A DNA stretch of 49,272 nucleotides from an uncultured Cytophaga sp. (GCF_937863595.1 NZ_CALMGQ010000183.1:1-49272), one strand, 5' to 3'; positions 10,393 through 20,156 are shown, counted from the first letter of the stretch. Program-made: numbers and translations. Notes: generated by a model from the letters alone, not told the origin.

Positions 10393-12651
10393 ATGAGAAA
10401 TAAACACACAGAACAAAGCGAAAACAAAGGCGGAGAAAGCCTTAAATCAAAAATTATTAAATTTTTTAACAATAGCAGAAAGAATCCTTTCAGCTATAAA
10501 GAATTAATCAAAAAACTGCATCTCGTTCGAGATAAAGACAAGAAATCTTTAAAAGATTTATTGGAAGAATTGGTCATAGAAGGAGCAATCTCAAGAGATA
10601 AATCTGCCTTGTATAGTTTCTCCGCATCAACGGATGACTTAATTACAGGACGTGTAGATTTTGTAAATCCACGATTTGGGTATGTTATACCGCAAGGAGA
10701 TGGAGACAAAAGCGACATCTGGATCAGCAGCAACAAAATGGGATCTGCCCTAGATGGCGACATTGTGCGTGTATCTGTATTCAAACGCAGTGGCAGCGGT
10801 AGCAGAGGTACCAAAAGTGCAGAAGGCGAAGTAGTGCAAATTCTTGAACGCAAGCGTACCTCGTTTGTTGGTCGCATTGAAGTATCCGCACGACATGCAT
10901 TCGTAATTCCTGATGGACGAAAAATGCACGTTGATATTTTCATTCCGAGAGAAAGCATCATGGGTGCTAAGACAGGTGAAAAAGTATTGGTAGATATTGT
11001 TGAATGGGGTTCTCGTGAAGAAAAAAGCCCTACAGGTAAAGTTACAGAAGTGCTTGGTATGGCTGGCGAGAATGAAACCGAGATGCATGCCATACTTGCA
11101 GAATTTGGTTTGCCCTACGAATTCCCTACTCAAGTAATTCAAGCAGCACAAGAAATAAAAGAAGATATAACCGAAGCTGAAATTAAGAAGCGCAGAGATA
11201 TGCGCGATACCTTAACATTCACCATAGATCCGGAAGATGCGAAAGATTTTGATGATGCTATTTCTTTTAAATATTTAGAAAATGGCAATTGGGAAATCGG
11301 AATTCACATTGCCGATGTTTCGCATTACGTACATCCAGGCGACATCTTAGATAAAGAAGCATACCGCAGAGCAACATCTGTATACTTAGTAGATCGTTGC
11401 GTACCAATGCTTCCAGAGCGCTTGTCCAACGAGTTGTGTTCACTTAGACCTAACGAAGACAAACTTACGTTTTCAGCAATCTTTGAAATGGATTCGACAG
11501 GTAAAATATATACAGAGTGGTTTGGCAGAACGATTATACATTCCAACCATAGATTTAGCTACGAACAAGCACAAGAAGAAATAGAAACGCAAGAAGGAAG
11601 TTTAGTAAAAGAATTAACGATACTAAATACCCTTGCGAAAAAAATGCGTGCGCAACGCTTTAAAGACGGCGCAATCAGTTTTGAAACCATTGAAGTAAAA
11701 TTCAAATTGGATGAAAAAGGAAAACCATTAGCTGTTGTTCCTAAAGTTCGTAAAGACGCGCATAAATTGATTGAAGAATTTATGTTGTTGGCAAACAAAA
11801 AAGTGGCGGAGTTTGTTTTCAATCTGAAAGGGAAAGAAAAAAATACCATGGTCTATCGTACACACGATGCACCAAACCCAGAGAAGCTTGCGACACTTTC
11901 TAATTTTGCAAAACGTTTTGGTCATACAGTGATATTAGATGACGAAGATAACATTGCAAAAGAATTGAATAAACTAAGTGATGAAGTAGAAGGCAAACCA
12001 GAACAAAACGTATTGCAAAGTTTGGCGATACGTACCATGTCTAAAGCAATTTACAGCATACAACCAGACATGCACTTTGGCTTGGCATTCAAACATTACT
12101 CGCACTTCACCTCTCCTATTCGTAGATACCCAGATGTTATGGCGCATCGTTTATTGCAACACTATTTAGACGGAGGCAAATCTGCAGACAAGGATTATTA
12201 CATTGATGCATGCGAACATTCATCTGCACAAGAAAAATTAGCTGCAGAAGCTGAACGTAGTTCGATTAAATTCAAACAAGTTGAGTTTATGCAAGGCAGC
12301 ATAGGCGTTGAATTTGAAGGTGTTGTTTCTGGCGTAACTGAGTTTGGTATGTTTGTAGAAATCGTATCCACCAAATGCGAAGGTATGGTGCGACTAGCAG
12401 ACTTAGACGATGACTTCTATGAAGTAGATATGGAAAACTACAGAATCGTTGGCAAGAAAAATAAGCGCATGATTACCTTAGGCGATACCGTTCAAGTAAT
12501 TGTTAAATCAACAAACTTAGAACGTAGAACAATAGATTTAGAATTAGTAAAAAATAAGGACGGAAATAAGGACGGAAATAGACCTGCGAATAAAAATATA
12601 GATAGAGACGCATTAGATTTCGGTGATAGTTCACAATCGCCAAAAAGATAA
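10393..12651 (+). CDS. rnr: Ribonuclease R
   Basis: Processive 3'-to-5' exoribonuclease that degrades structured RNA. Order of parts: N-terminal winged-helix-like region (about 15-75), two cold-shock/OB domains (about 80-230), the RNB catalytic domain with its acidic core IDPEDAKDFDDA (Asp279, 285, 287, 288), and an S1 domain (about 635-715) beginning GVEFEGVVSGVTEFGMFV. The tail is short and charged (about 25 aa), much shorter than the basic tail of the E. coli enzyme. It sits 8 bases behind the ABC ATPase gene, and an 81-base gap precedes the polyprenyl synthase gene. Confidence 0.97.
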   Translation: MRNKHTEQSENKGGESLKSKIIKFFNNSRKNPFSYKELIKKLHLVRDKDKKSLKDLLEELVIEGAISRDKSALYSFSASTDDLITGRVDFVNPRFGYVIPQGDGDKSDIWISSNKMGSALDGDIVRVSVFKRSGSGSRGTKSAEGEVVQILERKRTSFVGRIEVSARHAFVIPDGRKMHVDIFIPRESIMGAKTGEKVLVDIVEWGSREEKSPTGKVTEVLGMAGENETEMHAILAEFGLPYEFPTQVIQAAQEIKEDITEAEIKKRRDMRDTLTFTIDPEDAKDFDDAISFKYLENGNWEIGIHIADVSHYVHPGDILDKEAYRRATSVYLVDRCVPMLPERLSNELCSLRPNEDKLTFSAIFEMDSTGKIYTEWFGRTIIHSNHRFSYEQAQEEIETQEGSLVKELTILNTLAKKMRAQRFKDGAISFETIEVKFKLDEKGKPLAVVPKVRKDAHKLIEEFMLLANKKVAEFVFNLKGKEKNTMVYRTHDAPNPEKLATLSNFAKRFGHTVILDDEDNIAKELNKLSDEVEGKPEQNVLQSLAIRTMSKAIYSIQPDMHFGLAFKHYSHFTSPIRRYPDVMAHRLLQHYLDGGKSADKDYYIDACEHSSAQEKLAAEAERSSIKFKQVEFMQGSIGVEFEGVVSGVTEFGMFVEIVSTKCEGMVRLADLDDDFYEVDMENYRIVGKKNKRMITLGDTVQVIVKSTNLERRTIDLELVKNKDGNKDGNRPANKNIDRDALDFGDSSQSPKR

Positions 12652-12732
12652 ATCAATACATCTGTGCTCTTGCAACAATAATTGATTTATACACGCATCC
12701 CTGTTTCTGAATATTGCATTAATTAAAATACT

Positions 12733-13710
12733 ATGTTACTGACTACAGAGCAAGTTTCCAAAGACATTACAAAAGCGATATCAAAAGCTGAATTTGGAAA
12801 AGAACCTATAGAATTATACGAACCCATTCGCTACATCATGGAGTTAGGAGGCAAGCGCACACGCCCACTCCTAACCTTGCTCTCTAGCTATATTTTCAAT
12901 GAAGATTGCAAGCAACATATGAATGCTGCAATTGCCGTTGAAGTATTTCACAATTTCACATTGATGCATGATGACATCATGGACAATGCTCCGCTTCGCA
13001 GAGGTAAAGCAACGGTACATGAAAAATGGAACACCAATATTGCAATTCTTTCAGGAGATGTTATGTTGGTAGAAGCATACAAACAATTCCTTAGTGTAGA
13101 TAAAAAGCATCTTAAAAATGTATTGGAGCGCTTTAATGAAACAGCAGCAGGTGTATGTGAAGGACAACAATACGATATGAATTTTGAATCGCTTTCAACT
13201 ATTTCTGTCGATGCATACATCAATATGATTCGTTTGAAGACTGCTGTATTATTGGGTTTCAGTATGGAACTTGGCGGAATAATAGGAGACGCAGATGCAA
13301 AATGTTGCACCAATTTGCGAAATGTAGGTATTGCTGCTGGTATTGGATTTCAACTAAAAGATGATTTATTAGATGTATATGGCGATGCAGCAACATTTGG
13401 CAAACAAGTTGGCGGCGATATTCTTGCAAATAAAAAAACGTATTTACTCATTCGTGCTTTAGAAAAAGCAACAGGCAAAACAAAAAAAGAATTAGAAAGT
13501 CTACTTACAGATAAAACTATTTCGGACAAAGCGAAGATTGAAGGTGTAACTGCTATTTACAATCAATTAGAAATTAAAGAAGAAACAGAACATCGCATTC
13601 AGTTCTATTTTGAAGATGCGATTACGTCTTTAAACAAAGTTAAAGGCTCGCTTTTTCGCAAGCATTACTTAAAAGATTACTTACTTACACTGATAGGCCG
13701 AGAACAATAA
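12733..13710 (+). CDS. Polyprenyl diphosphate synthase (trans-isoprenyl), possibly GGPP type
   Basis: Chain-elongating prenyl transferase making precursors for quinones, carotenoids or similar. The first Asp-rich motif is DDIMD (80-84) followed by RRG; the second is GFQLKDDLLD. A Phe (Phe75) occupies the fifth position before the first Asp-rich motif, where bulky aromatics are known to limit product length, so a C20-like product is more likely than a C40 chain; this is inference. 325 aa is normal. The rhomboid gene follows after 22 bases, so they probably form an operon. Confidence 0.93.
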   Translation: MLLTTEQVSKDITKAISKAEFGKEPIELYEPIRYIMELGGKRTRPLLTLLSSYIFNEDCKQHMNAAIAVEVFHNFTLMHDDIMDNAPLRRGKATVHEKWNTNIAILSGDVMLVEAYKQFLSVDKKHLKNVLERFNETAAGVCEGQQYDMNFESLSTISVDAYINMIRLKTAVLLGFSMELGGIIGDADAKCCTNLRNVGIAAGIGFQLKDDLLDVYGDAATFGKQVGGDILANKKTYLLIRALEKATGKTKKELESLLTDKTISDKAKIEGVTAIYNQLEIKEETEHRIQFYFEDAITSLNKVKGSLFRKHYLKDYLLTLIGREQ

Positions 13711-13732
13711 GCAGCCCAAAACACCTTTTATT

Positions 13733-14353
13733 ATGCAAATGCAATTGTTCTCCATTACACTGATCATTATTATCATTAATTGTGTTATTAGCTATATAGC
13801 AATAAACAATCCGACGGTAATGAATAAATTAATACTAACACCTTATTGGGTGGAACGTAAAAATGAATATTACAGATTTCTTACTTCTGGCTTTATTCAT
13901 GCGGACTACAAGCATTTAATTTTCAATATGATTTCCCTATACTTCTTTGGTTACATCGTTGAAGCATGGCTGGGGACTAGCTTGTACATTATTATGTACT
14001 TAGCGGCAATTGTTATTTCAGACATTCCAACGTATCTGAAATATAAAAACAATTCCAACTATGCATCCTTAGGTGCATCGGGCGCTGTCTCGGCAGTAAT
14101 TTTTGCATCTATTTTGTTACATCCCATTAATCTGATATTTATTTACTTTATACCAATGCCTGCATTTGTATTTGGGATATTGTATTTGGCCTATTCCTAT
14201 TATATGGATAAACAAAATAGAGATCACATCAACCACTCTGCACACTTTTACGGAGCAGTTGTAGGTATTGCTTTTATTGGCATCTTATATCCAAGCACAA
14301 TACCCGCCATGTTTGAAACCATCTTAGGTGGCATTCAGCGTTTGTTAGGCTAA
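13733..14353 (+). CDS. Rhomboid-family intramembrane serine protease
   Basis: Six-helix membrane protease predicted from hydrophobicity, 206 aa, the minimal bacterial rhomboid size. The catalytic dyad is visible: Ser116 in GASG and His171 in HSAHFYG, which is followed by the small-residue helix GAVVGIAF. The L1-loop region reads YYRFLTSGFIHADYKHLIFNM, typical for the family. It lacks extra domains. Either the ATG at 13733 or the in-frame ATG at 13739 could be used (MQMQLF). Substrates unknown. The 282 bases after it hold no gene. Confidence 0.9.
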   Translation: MQMQLFSITLIIIIINCVISYIAINNPTVMNKLILTPYWVERKNEYYRFLTSGFIHADYKHLIFNMISLYFFGYIVEAWLGTSLYIIMYLAAIVISDIPTYLKYKNNSNYASLGASGAVSAVIFASILLHPINLIFIYFIPMPAFVFGILYLAYSYYMDKQNRDHINHSAHFYGAVVGIAFIGILYPSTIPAMFETILGGIQRLLG

Positions 14354-14635
14354 ACGGACATCTCTTAAATGCAGAATAGCATACGAACCACGAATGAAGT
14401 CTTGATTTAAAAAATACATTCCGATTCATTACAAAATATTTGTTTTCAGTGTCTGAATCCACACTTTTATTCTGATCACTGACCACTTTTTCACTGACCA
14501 CTCGTTTTCATCTGCTTTCAAACCAAGTTTCTATATTCACACATTTACACTTAAAACACAAAACGTTACACCTTATACCCATCCCATAGCATTCTTCACT
14601 CCTTTTTTTTATATTAGTATAGGTCCAACAACTAT

Positions 14636-15508
14636 ATGAGAATATTATTTGTCATCAATCCCAATTCAGGTGCTGGAAACGGCAGAGCAACCCTTGCACG
14701 TATAATAGAAGTAGCTGCGCAGAAACATATTTCTACGAGCATACTGTATACGACAGGCAAGGGCGACGACAAACTAATTCGGGATGAGTTGGAGCTATAT
14801 AAGCCAGATATGGTTGCAGCAGGCGGCGGAGATGGCACCATACAATTAGTAGCCAGGAATCTATTGGGCAAAAATATTCCTATACTATTGTTGCCTTTGG
14901 GTTCTGCAAATGGATTAGCAATTTCTTTAAGTATCCCCACGAATGAGGATGACTTGGTTGAGTATGTATTTGCCAAGTTAAGGCCGATGCCGTTCGATAT
15001 GTTGCGCATAAACGATACACATATTTGTGTGCATTTAGCAGACATTGGTATCAATGCTAAAATGGTTAAAGAATATGGTGCAGCTGGAGACAGTGGAATG
15101 CTCGGTTACGCAAAACACATTGCACAAGCCGTAAAAGAAACGCCGCTTTTGCATTACACAATAAAAACAGATGCTGATGCAATTGATCAGCAAGGCTACA
15201 TGCTTACGTTTGCGAATGCCAATATGTATGGTACAGGCATTAAGATTACCGAAGGTTCTGTGCACGATGGTAAATTTGAAATACGCAACATAGCCGAATT
15301 GAGTTGGATCGATGCAATTAAAGCGGGTCTTACAAAATTCAATATTCATATAGACAATCACATGTTTGAAGACGTGATTAGTTGTCGCACTGCAGAAATA
15401 TTTATCGATCAAAAAATAGATTTTCAAATCGATGGAGAATATATCGGAGAAGTTGATTATTTGAAAATCGAAATCCTACCTTCCGCTATAACCATTTTAA
15501 TACCTTGA
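14636..15508 (+). CDS. Diacylglycerol / sphingolipid kinase-like (YegS-BmrU-DagK family)
   Basis: Lipid kinase family: phosphorylates diacylglycerol or related lipids to phosphatidate-type products on the inner face of the membrane. The nucleotide-binding loop GGGDGTIQ starts at Gly63, preceded by FVINPNSGAGNGRA at the N-terminus; LPLGSANGLA replaces the more usual GTAND loop. The C-terminal beta-sandwich (QIDGEYIGE near the end) fits the family. The next gene, an App1-like phosphatidate phosphatase, starts inside the last codons of this one, so the two are very likely translationally coupled. Confidence 0.9.
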   Translation: MRILFVINPNSGAGNGRATLARIIEVAAQKHISTSILYTTGKGDDKLIRDELELYKPDMVAAGGGDGTIQLVARNLLGKNIPILLLPLGSANGLAISLSIPTNEDDLVEYVFAKLRPMPFDMLRINDTHICVHLADIGINAKMVKEYGAAGDSGMLGYAKHIAQAVKETPLLHYTIKTDADAIDQQGYMLTFANANMYGTGIKITEGSVHDGKFEIRNIAELSWIDAIKAGLTKFNIHIDNHMFEDVISCRTAEIFIDQKIDFQIDGEYIGEVDYLKIEILPSAITILIP

Positions 15509-16449
15509 GTCAAAGACAACCCATATTACTAAGCTTATACGCACTCTCTAATGGAGAAAAAGTGATGGTATTTGGCCACATCACACATTCCTTTATTAAA
15601 GATTTAAGTTTTACAGGCTTCAGTTCATTTAAAACATTTTTCACTTTATTCTCTTTATACCGCACCCGATTTGTTGCAGAACAACCTATTGAAATCATTT
15701 TCAATACGGGAGAAGTAATCACTACAACAGATATTAAAGGATCTTTTTATGTTACGACAGATTTAGTTATTGGACAGCAAAACATCATAGACATTCGTGT
15801 TGCCGGTGTGTCGGTAATATTCTTAAAGGAATTATATGATTTAGAAATTCATACATTCCATTCGAATACGATATTAATTAGCGACATCGATGATACAGTT
15901 ATTCACTCGTACATTTCAAATTCGTTCAGTAAATTTCTTACGCTCATGTTTACTGCTATGGAAAAACGCATAGCAGTAGAGCCTACTATGAAATTGATTC
16001 ATGATCTCTGTAATAAAGGAGTAGCCCCGATGTATCTATCAAACAGCGAGCAAAATTTATACCCACTTATATCTCGTTTTTTAAAACACAACAACTTCCC
16101 CAAAGGACCTTTATTCTTAAAGGAAATGCGCAAACTACGCGATGTGTTGCTTGGTAAAAAATATCCTATAAAAGAACTGCATAAATTAACAACCTTAAAC
16201 CAACTCATTCGATTTTTCCCAACGAATAAATTTATACTCGTGGGTGATAATACACAACATGATTTGGATATTTATTTACGTATGGCAGAAAAATTTCCGG
16301 ATAACATTCAATACATTATTATACTTAAAGTTATCAATCGACAAGCAGACGATGAAGTGGTAGCCTACCAAACGAAGGCGTTACAGGCTCAAGGGATTGG
16401 ATTGTATTACGGTAAAGAATTCCCTACGAATTTTGAATTGAACGAGTAA
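15505..16449 (+). CDS. App1-like phosphatidate phosphatase domain protein (DUF2183)
   Basis: HAD-type lipid phosphatase family that removes phosphate from phosphatidate. Catalytic motif DIDDT is at 127-131 (Asp127, Asp129), motif II is YLSNSEQNLYP and motif III FILVGDNTQHDLDIY. A roughly 110-aa N-terminal beta-rich part precedes it, as in other members of the family. The start is a TTG at 15505 overlapping the upstream stop as TTGA; an internal GTG (15562) or ATG (15565) would cut into the N-terminal domain. It ends 5 bases before the convergent beta-helix gene, leaving no room for a separate terminator. Confidence 0.85.
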   Translation: MSQRQPILLSLYALSNGEKVMVFGHITHSFIKDLSFTGFSSFKTFFTLFSLYRTRFVAEQPIEIIFNTGEVITTTDIKGSFYVTTDLVIGQQNIIDIRVAGVSVIFLKELYDLEIHTFHSNTILISDIDDTVIHSYISNSFSKFLTLMFTAMEKRIAVEPTMKLIHDLCNKGVAPMYLSNSEQNLYPLISRFLKHNNFPKGPLFLKEMRKLRDVLLGKKYPIKELHKLTTLNQLIRFFPTNKFILVGDNTQHDLDIYLRMAEKFPDNIQYIIILKVINRQADDEVVAYQTKALQAQGIGLYYGKEFPTNFELNE

Positions 16450-16454
16450 ATAAA

Positions 16455-18095
16455 TCAATTTACAACAATCCGAAGCGTTTGACTTCCGCATTCAGAGTTA
16501 ACACGAATTAAATACAAGCCAGATGAATGGATGGAAACAGTTATTATTCCAACATTCACATTACTATATTGTTGAATTCTATTCCCGTTTAAATCAAATA
16601 TATCAATTGCCTCCAAGGGGCTATTTAACTTCAACTTAAAATCTCCATTATTGGGATTGGGATATAGTTGAACCAATTCCTCTGTTGGTAAGGTTGTTTT
16701 GTTTTTTACAATTGCCAAAGGAATACTATTGGATTCATAGGCACCCATATCCACAACACCTTCAGCAGGTCTTTTATAATCATCAAAGTCGAATATGGGC
16801 GCATCGGTATTAACACCTGCATTAATAGCAGGGCTCGCTAAGGCTACATTCAGATTGTCATCGACATTATTGGCAATATTATCTACACCATCCACATCTA
16901 CAAATAGTGGATTACCTTCAATACCATTTATACCCTTCACTTCATTTGTCCAATTGAGACCTTTATATCCATGAATTAAATTATGGTCAACAGATACGCT
17001 CGACACACCCGACTTGTCTGATATTTGCATCGCATCATTTGAAGCGACTATATTGTTAAAGATTGAAATGTTGGAAACGTTAGTAGAGTAGACAATAATC
17101 CCTCCGCCCCAAGCCGTATTCGCATCTCCAAATCCATTGTTATAAACGGTGTTGTTCATAATACGAATATCGTTTCGAGGGCCATCCAAATCATAATTTG
17201 AAACAACGATTCCAAAATTATCATTGTTATATGTTATATTGTTGTAGATATTAATTGCGCTGGCAGTACCCCCATTTTCAGAGGAGATAACAATACCATC
17301 CGAACAATTAAATACACGATTGTTATAGATTTCAATATCATGCAACTCTTTATCCCAACTGTCTGCATAAATCCCTAAGCGATCCAAATCATGCACAACG
17401 TTATTATAAACTTTTCCGAATGAGCACGCTTCTTTTGTATCAATGCCTTCACCTCCATTTGTAGAGCCGCCACTTTCAAAGACTTCGTTGTGATGAATTT
17501 CAAAATTAGATACCCCAGAAAATGTAATGCATTCTTGCGAACCCGTTGAAAGACTTTGGTAACAAGCCTTTCGGACAGTATTGTGTGCAGCAAAGATATT
17601 CGATGAATTCCATACACTAATGCCCGACGCCCCAGTATTAAAGGTTTTATTGTTTTCTAAATAAATATGATCGCAGGCTTCAACATAAATACCAAACCAA
17701 TAAGCGTTTTGAATGGAAAAATTTCGAATGCGTATATAGCTTTTTGCAATGAGGTTTAATGTACCAGACCATACGGATGTATTTGTCGGCTCTTGTATCG
17801 TTACTGCTCCTACACCAATAAAAGTAATTAATGCATCGCTTGTACCTGAGTTGGCGAATGTTATTTTTTCTGTATAGGTGCCTGCTTGTACATACACGGT
17901 ATCTCCTGCTTCAACTGTTGATGCTGCCTTTTGAATGGTCGCCCAAGGCGAACCATTCAAACCTAAATTTGAATTTGAACCACCGTTACTTGGATTTACG
18001 TAATAGACAGATGCACTAGATTCTATAATCCATATATGCATGAGTAGCACACAATAAATAATACGTATCATATATTTCTGTATTAAATCAATCAA
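16455..18095 (-). CDS. Secreted right-handed parallel beta-helix protein with T9SS sorting domain
   Basis: Exported, probably surface or extracellular. After a signal peptide (a better start may be the Met at residue 9, giving MIRIIYCVLLM) comes YYVNPSNGGSNSNLG, the standard opening of pectate-lyase-like beta-helix proteins. Residues about 50-440 are helix coils with repeated N-N-x-V/I patterns (IYNNRVFNCSDGI, IMNNTVYNNGF). Residues about 475-546 are the T9SS domain (LYPNPNNGDF, IFDLNGN, SGLYLIRV). A polysaccharide target is likely, but no lyase residues can be assigned, so it may bind and not cut. It starts 23 bases after the exchanger gene stop, so the two may share a transcript. Confidence 0.88.
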   Translation of the reverse strand: MIDLIQKYMIRIIYCVLLMHIWIIESSASVYYVNPSNGGSNSNLGLNGSPWATIQKAASTVEAGDTVYVQAGTYTEKITFANSGTSDALITFIGVGAVTIQEPTNTSVWSGTLNLIAKSYIRIRNFSIQNAYWFGIYVEACDHIYLENNKTFNTGASGISVWNSSNIFAAHNTVRKACYQSLSTGSQECITFSGVSNFEIHHNEVFESGGSTNGGEGIDTKEACSFGKVYNNVVHDLDRLGIYADSWDKELHDIEIYNNRVFNCSDGIVISSENGGTASAINIYNNITYNNDNFGIVVSNYDLDGPRNDIRIMNNTVYNNGFGDANTAWGGGIIVYSTNVSNISIFNNIVASNDAMQISDKSGVSSVSVDHNLIHGYKGLNWTNEVKGINGIEGNPLFVDVDGVDNIANNVDDNLNVALASPAINAGVNTDAPIFDFDDYKRPAEGVVDMGAYESNSIPLAIVKNKTTLPTEELVQLYPNPNNGDFKLKLNSPLEAIDIFDLNGNRIQQYSNVNVGIITVSIHSSGLYLIRVNSECGSQTLRIVVN

Positions 18096-18118
18096 ATTAT
18101 TTCAATACCATCAAACGG

Positions 18119-19162
18119 TTAACCCAAATACACCAAGCCAACAATTCCCAATATGTATACGAGAATAACGGCAATAGAGTCTACGCCCATTCTGGCGAAT
18201 TGTGTTTTTCTTCTAAAAATTAAACCAATCATGTAAATACTTGTGAGTAAAATACCCAAACCCGTTAAGAACATATCCGTAGGCTGAAGATTTGATATCA
18301 AAGCTTTCCCGCTTATGATAGAGCCTAATAAAAATAGGCAAGGTAAAAATGCATTCCCACCAAAAATATCGCTCATAGCCATACGATAATCTTTTAATTT
18401 TGCAGAAGCAATGCCTGTAGAAATTTCAGGTAAGGATGTAGATGCGGCAAGAATTGTAGCTCCAAAAATAACTCCACTCATATTAAACCTTCCTGCAAGT
18501 TCTTCGCCACTCACCTCCAACATCCATCCTGCAAGAAGCGTTAACACCGCACAGATACTAAACCAAATGATGGATGGCTTTACGGAACCCGACGTTTCTT
18601 GATCGCTATCCACTGCTTGTTTTGGTTTTTCTTCCTGCACATCTTTTACAGCATGTAAAAAACTGGGTAAGGTATCTTTTTTCGAAAGAATGAAAATGCC
18701 AAACAACCATACTGCAAAAATCAATATTTCAATGGGTGTGATATGGAATGCCATTATATTGGGAGAGATGAATTTCCCCATCAATACAAGCGTCAGAATA
18801 AAAATTAAAATGAGACCTTCAATAATTAATTCGACAGAAGATGCTCTATATGTTAGTGGCGCAGACTTTCCAACACCAAATACATCAATTACGGAAAGTA
18901 CAACCGTTTGTATGGCAATGCCTCCCAAGATATTACTGGCTGCAATTTCCATGTGTCCGTTATAAGCAGCCACACAGGTAATGGCAATTTCAGGAAGATT
19001 GGTAACAATGGCTAAAAAAATAATTCCGCCCATTGCCTCTCCTATTCCAAAGTGTTTTGAAATAATATCTATTGCAAACGAAATCTTCGTTCCCGCAAAC
19101 CAGATGATGGCAGAGCAGAACAGGAATAATAAAATTAATAAAGGGGTAGCGATTGAATGCAT
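18119..19162 (-). CDS. Sodium/calcium exchanger family (CaCA) cation antiporter
   Basis: Inner-membrane antiporter of the calcium:cation type, 347 aa with about ten hydrophobic segments in two inverted halves. Each half carries the alpha-repeat ion site: IVTNLPEIAITC with ASNILGG in the first half, and AASTSLPEISTG with SDIFGGNAF in the second; the acidic Glu of both repeats is kept. A hydrophilic loop (about residues 160-195, rich in Lys/Glu) separates the halves. Ion specificity cannot be told from sequence. The beta-helix gene follows 23 bases downstream. Confidence 0.9.
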   Translation of the reverse strand: MHSIATPLLILLFLFCSAIIWFAGTKISFAIDIISKHFGIGEAMGGIIFLAIVTNLPEIAITCVAAYNGHMEIAASNILGGIAIQTVVLSVIDVFGVGKSAPLTYRASSVELIIEGLILIFILTLVLMGKFISPNIMAFHITPIEILIFAVWLFGIFILSKKDTLPSFLHAVKDVQEEKPKQAVDSDQETSGSVKPSIIWFSICAVLTLLAGWMLEVSGEELAGRFNMSGVIFGATILAASTSLPEISTGIASAKLKDYRMAMSDIFGGNAFLPCLFLLGSIISGKALISNLQPTDMFLTGLGILLTSIYMIGLIFRRKTQFARMGVDSIAVILVYILGIVGLVYLG

Positions 19163-19278
19163 TTTATATAAGTGGTCAGTGGTCGGAAATTTTGACCCAA
19201 AAGTAAAGATACGCTATAAAGCAGGTTTAATATTGTAGGCTATACGTTTTAAGTAGAGAACTAGTAAAAAAGGAAAAT

Positions 19279-19438
19279 TGTCTGAATCAAGATTAAATTG
19301 ATTTAAGGATTAATAAGAATGAATTTGGCTTAGTTTGCTTGATGAAATTCTTTTAAAAAAATACCTCTTGGTGAGACTTTGTTTTTACATGGGTACAAAA
19401 TCCAACTGCCTGTAATCCTGTAAATCTTAATTCAGACA
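19279..19438. repeat. TGTCTGAA-ended inverted-repeat element, divergent copy
   Basis: Left end TGTCTGAATCAAGATT and right end AATCTTAATTCAGACA pair over 16 positions with one mismatch, and both arms continue into a GGATTA stretch. Total 160 bp. The same termini bound the better-preserved copies at 25168-25293, 26315-26448 and 27264-27385. No coding sequence inside. Confidence 0.7.
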
Positions 19439-19464
19439 ATAAAATTCTAAACCATACAACAGCA

Positions 19465-19502
19465 AAAGAACTCCAATCTACTTGCGTAGACAGGAGTTCT
19501 TT
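19465..19502 (-). terminator. Terminator of the L21-L27 operon
   Basis: Arms AAAGAACTCC (19465-19474) and GGAGTTCTTT (19493-19502) with an inner TCTAC/GTAGA stem, 30 bases after the rpmA stop on the minus strand. The T run on the minus strand is short. Confidence 0.7.
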
Positions 19503-19531
19503 ATTTTATACATTTCAGTAAGAAAACTTAC

Positions 19532-19801
19532 TTATGCTTTTGCTTCTGCAGGAGGAAGAACAGATACGAATGAACGATCCATACGACCTTTTCTGAATGT
19601 TACGATACCATCCGTTAAAGCGAATAATGTATGATCTTTTCCGATACCTACATTTTCTCCTGGATGATGTTGCGTTCCGCGTTGTCTGATAATAATGTTA
19701 CCAGCAATTGCTACTTGTCCACCAAATAATTTTACGCCTAGACGCTTGCTATGTGATTCACGACCGTTTCTTGAACTACCAACCCCTTTTTTGTGTGCCA
19801 T
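19532..19801 (-). CDS. rpmA: 50S ribosomal protein L27
   Basis: Large-subunit ribosomal protein near the peptidyl transferase centre. The N-terminus [16 protein letters not shown] is the canonical L27 start without the cleavable leader found in Firmicutes, followed by [21 protein letters not shown] and GKDHTLFAL. 89 aa is standard. It lies 12 bases after rplU, the usual L21-L27 operon. Confidence 0.98.
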   Translation of the reverse strand: MAHKKGVGSSRNGRESHSKRLGVKLFGGQVAIAGNIIIRQRGTQHHPGENVGIGKDHTLFALTDGIVTFRKGRMDRSFVSVLPPAEAKA

Positions 19802-19813
19802 GGTATTTAATTA

Positions 19814-20122
19814 TTAAGCGATGTTTTCGATCAAAACTTTAGTTAATGACTGACGGAAACCGACAGTTTTTCTATATCCTTTTCTACGTTTCTTTTTGAA
19901 AGCAGTTACTTTATCATCTTTAAGATGTTCAAGGATTTTACCAGTTACTTTAGCACCAGCTACAGTGGGTGCGCCTACCTGGAATTGGCTATTGTCGGCG
20001 AGTAAAAGAACGTTATCAAACGTTACAGACGAGCCTTCTGCTCCTTGCAATCTGTAAACATAGATAAAATGATCCTTTGCTACTTTGTACTGCTTGCCTC
20101 CAATTTCTACAATTGCGTACAT
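19814..20122 (-). CDS. rplU: 50S ribosomal protein L21
   Basis: Large-subunit protein of 102 aa. Family marks: [14 protein letters not shown] at the N-terminus, [13 protein letters not shown] in the middle, and the C-terminal [17 protein letters not shown] segment. First gene of the rplU-rpmA operon; a clear promoter lies 35-65 bases upstream. Confidence 0.98.
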   Translation of the reverse strand: MYAIVEIGGKQYKVAKDHFIYVYRLQGAEGSSVTFDNVLLLADNSQFQVGAPTVAGAKVTGKILEHLKDDKVTAFKKKRRKGYRKTVGFRQSLTKVLIENIA

Positions 20123-20156
20123 GATTCTTTTGGTTTAATTTTAATAATTAGGACTG

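Larger units (their letters stand above)
19163..19531. other. Intergenic stretch with hairpin repeat and L27 terminator
   Basis: 369 bases without a gene. It holds the start region of the exchanger gene (with a GTGGTCAGTGGTC direct repeat at about 19173), one copy of the TGTCTGAA-ended hairpin repeat (19279-19438), and the terminator of the L21-L27 operon (19465-19502). Confidence 0.8.

Noticed and set aside
10494..11093. 199-aa open frame on the minus strand inside rnr
   Set aside because: Lies wholly opposite the conserved OB domains of RNase R; the translation is Ser/Leu/Pro-rich with no domain, typical of antisense of a real gene.
14274..14501. 75-aa minus-strand frame after the rhomboid gene
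   Set aside because: Overlaps the rhomboid 3' end, unusual composition, no domain. The region also carries the short direct repeat ACTGACCACT, which is not coding.
19169..19190. GTGGTCAGTGGTC repeat before the exchanger gene, echoed as CACTGACCACT at about 14477-14503
   Set aside because: Too short and simple to call an element; likely chance or a trivial short tandem repeat.
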